Of a stretch of 5,379 nt of DNA, positions 1 through 5,379 are shown piece by piece. Every line of letters starts with the position of its first letter. The first letter of the stretch is position 1. Source of the DNA: Mycoplasmatota bacterium (lineage in GTDB: Bacteria; Bacillota_I; Bacilli_A; RF39; UBA660); NCBI GenBank assembly GCA_012512795.1, contig JAAZDL010000144.1, forward strand, positions 1 through 5,379, written 5' to 3'. The notes beneath the pieces are model-generated. The model made no database searches, had not been told where the DNA came from, and saw only the letters and a list, made by a program, of their open reading frames with translations. The position numbers and the translations under genes are program-made.

Positions 1-32
1 AATATATAGTTATATATTTTCAATTAAGAAAT

Positions 33-51
33 AAGGAGGAAGTATATATTG
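33..51 (+). promoter_or_regulatory. Ribosome binding site that decides a TTG start
   Basis: AAGGAGGA at 33-40 is a near-perfect Shine-Dalgarno sequence. Its GGAGG core is 9 bases from TTG at 49-51 and 15 bases from the in-frame ATG at 55-57. Normal spacing favours the TTG, adding two residues to the N-terminus. The rest of 1-48 is AT-rich with TATAGT (5-10) and TATATT (13-18), either of which could be a -10 box, but the matching -35 would lie outside the window, so no promoter is called here. Confidence 0.7.
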
Positions 52-1473
52 AAAATGACAAGTAGAAAAATTCTTATTGAAGATATTAAATTTCATATTT
101 CATCTAAGAAATTTATTTTTGTTTTCTTAATATTAATATTATTAAATTTATACGCAGGAATTATAATCTCAGCAAACGCTACTTATATAGATAGTTTCAT
201 AACAAGTTTTCAAATGCCTTATTACTTATCTTTTTTCTTCGGAATCATTTTTATTAATTCTTACATAGTTATAACTGATTTTGACAGTAACAATGCTAGG
301 ATAATAAGATATAAAAGTAAAAGAGTTTATATAAAAGAATTATTGAAATCCGTGTTTTGGAACAATATTGTGGTTTACCTAATTAGTTTATTAATGCTTA
401 CAATCGTTGTAAATTTATTCAATACAAATGGTTTTGAAATACATAATTATTATGGCTATAATGTATCTAATTTAGTATATTTCATTTATACTATTCTTAA
501 AATACCTTTTTTAATATTAATAATGACACTTATAAATACATTAGTATACAAATTTGCAAACATGATTGCTTTATTATTATTTAATGCATATATAATGATT
601 AGTTTCTTTAATAATCAAGTTAATCATATAAGTACTTTGTCAGACTTGAAATTTAATTTAACTAATTTAATGACTCCTAATATATACAATACATTTGGAT
701 ACGAAGCAGCATTTTTTATGTTATATACTTCCACCGTACTTCTTATTTTATATATTATATATGTATTGGTAACTAAACGTAAAAATACTTTTATTAAACA
801 AAAATATATAATGATTAGTGATTTTAAACATATATTGAAAAAGAAAAAACTATTAATTGCTTATTTTATAATTATAGCTGCATTGTATATTTTTTCTAAC
901 TATGTACTAAAAATAAAAAGTATTGAAAAATTATACTATATATTCGGGGGTAACATTAGTAATGAGAATTTCAATATTATTAAATTATCGGCTTTAATAT
1001 TTAATTTATTGTTTTATAGTATATTAACTATAGAGTTATTTATAAAAGATATTAAATATAATCCAGAAATATTATTTTTAAGAACATCTTTTAATAAATG
1101 GTTAATTTCTAAAATTAAAAATATTATATTAATAACTATTTCAATAAAAATTATATCTTATATTCTTATTTATTTTACTTCCCTATGGCAGTTCTCTCTT
1201 ATTTCATTGATTATGTTTGCTATAAAAGATATATTATTTATTGTTTCAACTCAGCTAATAATAATACTGATATTTAGTTTATTAAAAATTAATTATATTT
1301 ACTTTATAGTTGGATTATTATTTATATTATTATATTTGATGTTTTCATTATATGATATAGTAAGTATAAGTGTTATTATATATATGCTAATTATAACAAT
1401 AACTATTATATTGTTATGTTCATTAAATAAAGTAAGTAAAGAATTTAAATATAAATTATTTGAAGGTTTATAG
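49..1473 (+). CDS. Putative ABC-2-type transporter permease, two fused six-helix halves
   Basis: Very hydrophobic 474-residue protein, probably the membrane part of the ABC transporter whose ATPase follows 8 bases downstream. I count about twelve helices by eye: near residues 20-41, 56-78, 101-124, 145-167, 168-187, 219-241, then 266-286, 311-333, 353-377, 390-411, 413-433 and 436-457. The halves look alike: EDIKFHISSKK (11-21) matches SDFKHILKKKK (257-267), and the polar loop after helix 2 (D77, N81, S90, K100) matches that after helix 8 (D334, N338, S347, K357) at identical spacing. Such loops between helices 2 and 3 are typical of ABC-2 exporters. There is no signal peptide or extracellular domain. 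The start is TTG at 49, because GGAGG at 35-39 lies 9 bases upstream; the ATG at 55 would be 15 bases away. Substrate unknown; the family call is inferred from topology and the neighbouring ATPase, not from a recognised sequence signature. Confidence 0.75.
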   Translation: MKMTSRKILIEDIKFHISSKKFIFVFLILILLNLYAGIIISANATYIDSFITSFQMPYYLSFFFGIIFINSYIVITDFDSNNARIIRYKSKRVYIKELLKSVFWNNIVVYLISLLMLTIVVNLFNTNGFEIHNYYGYNVSNLVYFIYTILKIPFLILIMTLINTLVYKFANMIALLLFNAYIMISFFNNQVNHISTLSDLKFNLTNLMTPNIYNTFGYEAAFFMLYTSTVLLILYIIYVLVTKRKNTFIKQKYIMISDFKHILKKKKLLIAYFIIIAALYIFSNYVLKIKSIEKLYYIFGGNISNENFNIIKLSALIFNLLFYSILTIELFIKDIKYNPEILFLRTSFNKWLISKIKNIILITISIKIISYILIYFTSLWQFSLISLIMFAIKDILFIVSTQLIIILIFSLLKINYIYFIVGLLFILLYLMFSLYDIVSISVIIYMLIITITIILLCSLNKVSKEFKYKLFEGL

Positions 1474-1481
1474 GAGAAAAA

Positions 1482-2123
1482 ATGAAAATAGAAGTAAAAA
1501 ATTTAACTAAAGTATTTAAGAAAAATAAAGTATTAGATAATATAAGTATCAACTTTGAAGAAGGCAAAATATATGGTTTAATAGGAAGAAACGGTAGTGG
1601 CAAAAGTGTATTTTTAAAATTGTTATGTGCTTTCTTAAGCCCTACTTCTGGAGAAATATTATTTGATGGTAAAAATATTATAAAAGAACAAGAATTTCCA
1701 CCAGAGACAAGAGCTTTGATTGAAAAGCCAAGTTTTCTAAATGATTTGAGTGGTTATGAGAATTTAAAGTTACTCGCTTCAATACAAAACACAATTGGAG
1801 ATAAAGAAATATTTGATACATTAAGTAAGGTAGAACTGTTACCAGATAAAGATAAAAAGTATTCCGAGTATTCTCTTGGTATGAAACAAAAACTAGGAAT
1901 AGCTCAAGTTCTTATGGAAAATCCTAGAGTAATAATTCTTGATGAACCATTTAATGGTGTTGAAGATAAAACAGCTGATAGTTTAAGAAAAATACTATTA
2001 GAAGAAAAGAATAACAATAAAATAATCATTATCGCTACTCATATTAAAGAAGATATTGTTACATTAGTAGATGAATTATATAAGTTTGATGGTGGTAATA
2101 TAACTAAAGAAGAAAATATATAA
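1482..2123 (+). CDS. ABC transporter ATP-binding protein, LanF/BcrA-like with an E-loop
   Basis: Cytoplasmic ATPase that would power the upstream permease. All nucleotide-binding motifs are present in order: Walker A GRNGSGKS (35-42), signature YSLGMKQ (130-136), Walker B VIILDEP (150-156) and the switch histidine H187 in ATHIKED. The usual Q-loop glutamine is replaced by E81 in ALIEKPSF, followed by LSGYENL (89-95). This 'E-loop' arrangement is known from lantibiotic-immunity LanF and related bacitracin-type ATPases. The D-loop reads NGVED (158-162), where relatives usually have NGLD, so its aspartate is a glutamate. At 213 residues it is short and essentially a bare nucleotide-binding domain. 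AGGAG (1472-1476) overlaps the stop codon of the permease and lies 5 bases before the ATG, so the two genes are surely co-transcribed. Peptide or drug export or self-protection is inferred; the substrate cannot be told from the sequence. Confidence 0.93.
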   Translation: MKIEVKNLTKVFKKNKVLDNISINFEEGKIYGLIGRNGSGKSVFLKLLCAFLSPTSGEILFDGKNIIKEQEFPPETRALIEKPSFLNDLSGYENLKLLASIQNTIGDKEIFDTLSKVELLPDKDKKYSEYSLGMKQKLGIAQVLMENPRVIILDEPFNGVEDKTADSLRKILLEEKNNNKIIIIATHIKEDIVTLVDELYKFDGGNITKEENI

Positions 2124-2130
2124 ATATATC

Positions 2131-2169
2131 AAAACAAAGCATTATATTATAAATATGTTTTGTTTTTTT
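2131..2169 (+). terminator. Intrinsic terminator of the ABC transporter operon
   Basis: AAAACAAAGCAT (2131-2142) pairs with ATGTTTTGTTTT (2155-2166) over 12 positions with a single G·U pair (G2139 with T2158), closing a 12-base loop. The descending arm runs into a seven-T stretch (2163-2169). It starts 7 bases after the ATPase stop codon. The stem is AT-rich but long and uninterrupted, as expected in such a low-GC genome, and separates the transporter operon from pflBA. The A-rich left arm could also act weakly on the opposite strand. Confidence 0.85.
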
Positions 2170-2170
2170 A

Positions 2171-2179
2171 TGTTATAAT
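2171..2179 (+). promoter_or_regulatory. Candidate extended -10 promoter element
   Basis: TGTTATAAT matches the extended -10 consensus (TG, one base, TATAAT) perfectly and lies just downstream of the terminator T-run. No good -35 box sits 16-18 bases upstream, where the terminator stem lies, but extended -10 promoters can do without one. Transcription from here would give pflB a leader of roughly 230 bases. Perfect TATAAT matches arise by chance in DNA this AT-rich, so this is tentative. Confidence 0.35.
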
Positions 2180-2218
2180 TTTAAAAATATATCTAGTTAA
2201 ATATTATTAAATAATGAT

Positions 2219-2246
2219 TTGATATATAAAAAAACAAAAATATATT
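2219..2246 (+). promoter_or_regulatory. Candidate sigma-A-type promoter for pflBA
   Basis: TTGATA (2219-2224, five of six to TTGACA) is followed after 16 bases by TATATT (2241-2246, five of six to TATAAT). This is the best paired -35/-10 in the gap. It would start transcription near 2253 and leave a leader of about 165 bases that includes both hairpins. AT-rich background makes chance matches likely. Confidence 0.4.
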
Positions 2247-2282
2247 TTCGATGTCAAACTACTTTACATTAAATTTAAACCT

Positions 2283-2306
2283 TATTATGCTTAAAAGCCC
2301 ATAATA
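2283..2306 (+). other. Imperfect hairpin in the pflB upstream region
   Basis: TATTATG (2283-2289) pairs with CATAATA (2300-2306), a 7-base-pair stem around a 10-base loop; C2290 and T2291 can also pair with G2297 and A2296, leaving a two-C bulge. No T-run follows, so it is not an intrinsic terminator. It could be a DNA operator, an RNA leader element or chance in AT-rich sequence. Confidence 0.3.
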
Positions 2307-2319
2307 GTTGAAGAACAAA

Positions 2320-2340
2320 ATACAAAATGTTTTTTTGTGT
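2320..2340 (+). other. A/T-rich inverted repeat before pflB
   Basis: ATACAAAA (2320-2327) pairs with TTTTGTGT (2333-2340) over eight positions with one T·G wobble and a five-base loop, TGTTT. Further T-rich sequence (2343-2348) follows after two bases. It could be a weak terminator or attenuator in the pflB leader, or a protein-binding palindrome, but the stem has only one G-C pair. Confidence 0.25.
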
Positions 2341-2391
2341 ACTTTTTTGATTTTTCCTATATACTAAATAATTTATATTTGATACAATATC

Positions 2392-2415
2392 TATACTAAT
2401 GTAAAAATAGGAGGA
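2392..2415 (+). promoter_or_regulatory. pflB ribosome binding site with a nearby -10-like box
   Basis: AGGAGGA at 2409-2415 is a strong Shine-Dalgarno sequence, with its GGAGG core 4 bases before the pflB ATG at 2419; this fixes the start. TATACT at 2392-2397 resembles a -10 box, but no -35 lies at proper spacing and transcripts from it would have a leader of only about 15 bases. A second TATACT lies at 2360-2365. The binding site is firm and the -10 assignments are weak. Confidence 0.6.
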
Positions 2416-2418
2416 CAT

Positions 2419-4644
2419 ATGTTTGAGTGTTGGAATAATTTTAATAAAGGTAATTGGTGTAAAAATATAGATGTTCATGATTTTATATCAAAAAACTATA
2501 AACCTTATACTGGTGATGAAGAATTTTTAGTAGGCACTAGTAATAAAACTAAAAAGGTTTGGGATAAATGTCAAAAGTTAATAACAAATGAAATATTAAA
2601 TAAAACTATTTCTGTTGATTTAGAAAATATTTCTGGTATTGATAATTTTAAACCAGGATATATTGATAAAGATAATGAAGTTATTGTTGGACTTCAAACT
2701 GATGAGGCGTTAAAAAGAATTATAAATCCTTATGGTGGGATTAGAATGGTTAAAGATATTTTTGATTATCACAATATGGAGTTATCCGAATCTATATATA
2801 CTATGTTTAACAAATATACTAAAACTCACAATCAAGGCGTATTTGATTCATATACTAAAGAAATAAGACTTGCTAGAAAAGCAGGTTTAATAACTGGATT
2901 ACCTGATTCATATGGTAGAGGCCGTATTATAGGTGATTATAGAAGAGTTGCTTTATATGGAGTTAACTATTTAATTGAAGAAAAAATAAAAGATTTTAAT
3001 AATATCCATTCTTCAGATGAAGAATCAATTAGATTAAGAGAAGAAATTAGTGATCAAGTTAGAGCTTTAAATGAATTAAAAAGTATGGCACTTAAATATG
3101 GTTATGACATTTCTATGCCAGCGACTAACAGTAAAGAAGCAGTACAATGGTTATATTTTGCTTATTTAGGAGCTGTTAAAGAAAATAACGGAGCTGCGAT
3201 GTCACTTGGTAGAACTTCTACATTCTTAGATATATATTTCGAAAGAGACTTATCTCTTGGAAAAATAACTGAAGAAGAGATTCAAGAACTAGTTGATCAA
3301 TTTATTATAAAATTAAGATTAGTTAGACATCTTAGAACTGAAGATTATAATGAACTATTCGCAGGTGATCCTACATGGGTTACTGAATCTATTGGCGGAA
3401 TGAATAATGATGGTAAAACTTTAGTAACTAAGACATCTTATAGATATTTGCATACTTTAGATAACTTAGGCTCTGCTCCTGAACCAAACCTTACTGTATT
3501 ATGGTCTACTAATTTACCTGAGGCTTTTAAAAAATATTGTGGTAAAATGTCTATAAAATCTGGTTCTATTCAATATGAAAATGATGACTTAATGAGTGAA
3601 ACATTTGGAAATGATTATGCTATATCTTGTTGTGTTTCTGCGATGAAGGTCGGAAAACAAATGCAATATTTCGGAGCTAGATGTAATCTTGCAAAAACAC
3701 TTCTTTATACAATAAACGGTGGCTTTGATGAAATGAAGAACATTAAAATACTTGATGAAGTACCATTTATAACTGATAATATTCTTAATTATGATAAAGT
3801 TATGAGTGCATATCGCAACGTTATTGCTAAAGTTGCTTCTACTTATGTAGATGCAATGAATATTATACATTATATGCATGATAAATATGCATATGAAGCA
3901 AGCCAAATGGCACTTCATGATACTAATGTAGAAAGATTAATGGCTTTTGGTGTTGCTGGTTTATCAGTAGTAGCAGACTCTCTGTCAGCAATTAAATATG
4001 CAAAAGTTACACCTATTAGAAACGAAAATAATATAGCAATTGATTTTAAAATCGAAGGAGATTTTCCAAAATATGGAAATGATGATGATAGAGTTGATTC
4101 TATAGCGGTAGATATTGTTAAAATATTTTATGAAGAATTAAAGAAAAATAAGTTATATAGAAATGCTATTCATACTCTTTCAGTGTTAACTATTACTTCT
4201 AATGTTGTATATGGTTCTAAAACTGGAGCAACTCCTGATGGCAGGAAAAGTACTGTAGCTTTTGCACCTGGTGCTAATCCTATGCACGGAAGAGATACTG
4301 CTGGAGCTCTTGCTTCTCTAAATTCAGTAGCTAAATTGCCATATAAAGATGCTTGTTTAGATGGAATCTCAAATACATTTTCTATAGTACCTAATGCTCT
4401 TGGCAAAGATATAGATACTCAAGCAAAAAATTTAAGTACTATATTAGATGGTTATTTTTCTTCTAAAGCACATCATATAAATGTAAATGTACTTGATAAA
4501 CAAATGCTTATTGACGCTATGAATAATCCTGAAAAATATCCTATGCTAACAATTAGAGTGTCCGGTTATGCTGTTCATTTTAATCGTTTAACTAAGGTGC
4601 AGCAAGAAGAAGTTATCGCAAGAACTTTCCATGAGAAACTATGA
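2419..4644 (+). CDS. pflB: Formate C-acetyltransferase (pyruvate formate-lyase)
   Basis: Cytoplasmic glycyl-radical enzyme converting pyruvate plus CoA to acetyl-CoA and formate, the anaerobic, oxygen-sensitive route of pyruvate breakdown. The large PFL domain fills most of the protein; the C-terminal glycyl-radical domain covers roughly residues 600-741. Visible active-site elements are adjacent cysteines C404-C405 in AISCCVSAM (E. coli C418/C419), radical glycine G716 in RVSGYAV (E. coli G734), W320 in GDPTWVTESIGG (E. coli W333), R421 in FGARCNLAK (E. coli R435) and, by my recalled alignment, R169 in GRGRIIGDYRR (E. coli R176). The length of 741 is normal for Gram-positive PFLs, slightly under E. 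coli's 760. The N-terminus (IDVHDFISKNYKPYTGDEEFL) is family-typical, supporting the ATG at 2419. The match to true PFL throughout argues against a diol-dehydratase or choline-lyase relative. It overlaps pflA by 4 bases. No defect is seen. Confidence 0.98.
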   Translation: MFECWNNFNKGNWCKNIDVHDFISKNYKPYTGDEEFLVGTSNKTKKVWDKCQKLITNEILNKTISVDLENISGIDNFKPGYIDKDNEVIVGLQTDEALKRIINPYGGIRMVKDIFDYHNMELSESIYTMFNKYTKTHNQGVFDSYTKEIRLARKAGLITGLPDSYGRGRIIGDYRRVALYGVNYLIEEKIKDFNNIHSSDEESIRLREEISDQVRALNELKSMALKYGYDISMPATNSKEAVQWLYFAYLGAVKENNGAAMSLGRTSTFLDIYFERDLSLGKITEEEIQELVDQFIIKLRLVRHLRTEDYNELFAGDPTWVTESIGGMNNDGKTLVTKTSYRYLHTLDNLGSAPEPNLTVLWSTNLPEAFKKYCGKMSIKSGSIQYENDDLMSETFGNDYAISCCVSAMKVGKQMQYFGARCNLAKTLLYTINGGFDEMKNIKILDEVPFITDNILNYDKVMSAYRNVIAKVASTYVDAMNIIHYMHDKYAYEASQMALHDTNVERLMAFGVAGLSVVADSLSAIKYAKVTPIRNENNIAIDFKIEGDFPKYGNDDDRVDSIAVDIVKIFYEELKKNKLYRNAIHTLSVLTITSNVVYGSKTGATPDGRKSTVAFAPGANPMHGRDTAGALASLNSVAKLPYKDACLDGISNTFSIVPNALGKDIDTQAKNLSTILDGYFSSKAHHINVNVLDKQMLIDAMNNPEKYPMLTIRVSGYAVHFNRLTKVQQEEVIARTFHEKL
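4641..4644 (+). other. ATGA stop/start overlap of pflB and pflA
   Basis: The pflA start ATG (4641-4643) and the pflB stop TGA (4642-4644) overlap by one base frame as ATGA. With no AGGAGG-like sequence in the preceding 20 bases, this suggests translational coupling by terminating ribosomes. It also shows TGA working as a stop in this organism. Confidence 0.85.
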
Positions 4645-5360
4645 TAAAAGGTTATATTAAACAAATTGAAACAATGGGTATTTTTGATGGACCTGGGATA
4701 AGAACAGTAATCTTTATGCAAGGATGCCCTCTTAGATGTCTTTATTGCCATAATCCTGAAATGTGGGTTATGAAAGATAGTAAAAGTTATACACCTGAAG
4801 AAATAGTTAATATTGTTTTAAAATATAAAAATTATTTTAAAGAAGATGGTGGTGTTACTTTTTCAGGAGGCGAACCTCTTAGTCAACAAGAGTTTTTATT
4901 AGAATGTTTAAAACTATTAAAAGAAAATAATATTAATACTTGTTTAGATACATCAGGAGTTAGTATAAATGTTAATCTTAATGAAGAAATATTAAAATAT
5001 ATTGATTTAGTTATTTTTGATATTAAAGCTATTGATAAAGCTAAGTATAAATATATAACTAACTATAATATAGATAAAAGTTTAGATTTCATAAATTTAT
5101 GTAATAAATTAAACAAAAAACTTTGGATTAGAAGTGTTATAGTTCCTGGAATAAATGATAATGATGAGTATATTAATCAACTTGCTAACTTTATTAAACA
5201 TTTATCTAATATAGAAAAAATAGAATTGCTTCCATATCATACTATGGGGAAAAGCAAATATGAAAAGTTAAATATTGACTATAAACTTAAAGATGTTAAA
5301 CAAATGGATAATGATAAATGCAAGAACTTAGAAAATAAATTAAAAGAGTTATTACAATAA
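4641..5360 (+). CDS. pflA: Pyruvate formate-lyase activating enzyme (radical SAM)
   Basis: Radical S-adenosylmethionine enzyme that abstracts hydrogen from the PflB glycine (here G716) to create the catalytic radical. The 4Fe-4S cluster motif is C29-x3-C33-x2-C36 (QGCPLRCLYCHNP), at the same numbers as in E. coli PflA. It is preceded by the activase signature GIFDGPGIRTVIF (13-25). SAM-binding GGEP lies at 76-79 in GGVTFSGGEP. D103-T104 (CLDTSG) and D127 (FDIKAID) match the monovalent-cation site residues known in E. coli PflA; RSVIVPGIND (164-173) and LLPYH (196-200) are also family-typical. At 239 residues it is normal-sized, without the extra ferredoxin insert seen in many other glycyl-radical activases, which supports PFL as its partner. 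Its ATG shares ATGA (4641-4644) with the pflB stop. No strong ribosome binding site precedes it, only GAG at 4633-4635, so translation is probably coupled to pflB. Confidence 0.97.
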   Translation: MIKGYIKQIETMGIFDGPGIRTVIFMQGCPLRCLYCHNPEMWVMKDSKSYTPEEIVNIVLKYKNYFKEDGGVTFSGGEPLSQQEFLLECLKLLKENNINTCLDTSGVSINVNLNEEILKYIDLVIFDIKAIDKAKYKYITNYNIDKSLDFINLCNKLNKKLWIRSVIVPGINDNDEYINQLANFIKHLSNIEKIELLPYHTMGKSKYEKLNIDYKLKDVKQMDNDKCKNLENKLKELLQ

Positions 5361-5379
5361 AAAAAGATATATTTATATC
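5359..5379 (+). terminator. Probable terminator of pflBA, cut by the window edge
   Basis: Seven A's (5359-5365) starting inside the pflA stop codon lead into GATATA (5366-5371), TT, TATATC (5374-5379), a perfect inverted repeat that ends at the last base. The inner pairs must open to make a real loop, leaving about 4-5 base pairs. An A-run before a hairpin directly after a stop codon is the usual left half of an A/T-flanked bidirectional terminator; the expected T-run would begin at the next base, which is not visible. Confidence 0.45.

Larger units (their letters stand above)
2124..2418. other. Intergenic region between ABC operon and pflB
   Basis: This 295-base gap holds no supportable gene. 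After the terminator it contains candidate promoter elements (2171-2179, 2219-2246, 2360-2365, 2392-2397), two imperfect hairpins (2283-2306 and 2320-2340), and the pflB ribosome binding site. Two tiny + strand reading frames (17 codons from 2251, 7 codons from 2328) lack ribosome binding sites. No tRNA, CRISPR or insertion-sequence signature is visible. The GGG- and CC-rich conserved core of the pfl/ZTP riboswitch is absent. Confidence 0.7.

Noticed and set aside
2251..2304. 17-codon + strand frame that could be a leader peptide
   Set aside because: No ribosome binding site before its ATG, no run of regulatory codons, and no terminator/antiterminator arrangement after it.
2331..2350. Rex or FNR operator near TTTTGTGTACTTTTTTGA
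   Set aside because: Only a TTGTG-like left half is present; no CACAA or TCACA/ATCAA half-site occurs at the right distance.
2328..2351. 7-codon + strand frame (ATG to TGA) before pflB
   Set aside because: Upstream sequence is A-rich without a Shine-Dalgarno core; it overlaps the A/T inverted repeat and is likely chance.
2170..2418. pfl/ZTP riboswitch upstream of pflB
   Set aside because: The gene context invites it, but the gap has almost no G/C-rich blocks and none of the conserved core expected of that motif.
2275..2478. 67-codon reading frame on the - strand across the intergenic gap and pflB start
   Set aside because: No Shine-Dalgarno sequence precedes its ATG, it runs antisense into the certain pflB N-terminus, and its composition is simply the AT-rich background; no recognisable motif.
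3589..3918. 109-codon reading frame on the - strand inside pflB
   Set aside because: Antisense shadow of a fully conserved part of pflB that includes the catalytic cysteines.
4170..4406. 78-codon reading frame on the - strand inside pflB
   Set aside because: Antisense shadow of the conserved C-terminal region of pflB; no ribosome binding site or motif supports it.
4641..4644. UGA-as-tryptophan code, suggested by the strong AT bias
   Set aside because: pflB ends at TGA exactly where the PFL family ends, and in-frame tryptophans in the conserved PFL positions use TGG, so the standard code applies.

Overview
This is an AT-rich window (GC by eye about a quarter) with two short, separate transcription units on the + strand. 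Gene density, strong AGGAGG-type ribosome binding sites, near-exclusive AGA for arginine and A/T-ending codons point to a low-GC Gram-positive anaerobe (Bacillota, Clostridia- or Bacilli/Erysipelotrichia-like). The genetic code is standard: pflB stops at TGA exactly at the family's usual C-terminus and tryptophans are TGG, so this is not a UGA-Trp Mycoplasma or Spiroplasma. The genus cannot be named from the sequence.

Region 1 (about 1-2169) is an ABC transporter operon. A TTG-started, 474-residue membrane protein with about twelve predicted helices (49-1473) is followed after 8 bases by a 213-residue ATPase (1482-2123). The operon ends at a strong intrinsic terminator (2131-2169). The permease looks like two ABC-2-type six-helix halves fused head to tail. 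The ATPase has a glutamate where most ABC ATPases have the Q-loop glutamine, as in LanF/BcrA-type bacteriocin-immunity and drug-export ATPases. The likely role is export of, or defence against, a hydrophobic or peptide compound; the substrate is unknown and no bacteriocin precursor is visible.

Region 2 (2170-2418) is a non-coding gap of roughly 250 bases after the terminator. It holds several candidate sigma-A-type promoter elements, two imperfect hairpins and a weak cre-like site. It probably controls the downstream operon.

Region 3 (2419-5360) is the anaerobic pyruvate operon: pyruvate formate-lyase (pflB, 741 aa) overlapping by 4 bases its radical-SAM activating enzyme (pflA, 239 aa). PflA installs the glycyl radical on Gly716 of PflB; PflB then splits pyruvate with CoA into acetyl-CoA and formate. 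A probable terminator hairpin begins right after pflA and is cut by the window edge.

Overall this is an ordinary metabolic region next to a small transporter operon. I see no convincing new biological system. The most unusual object is the internally duplicated permease with its single ATPase.
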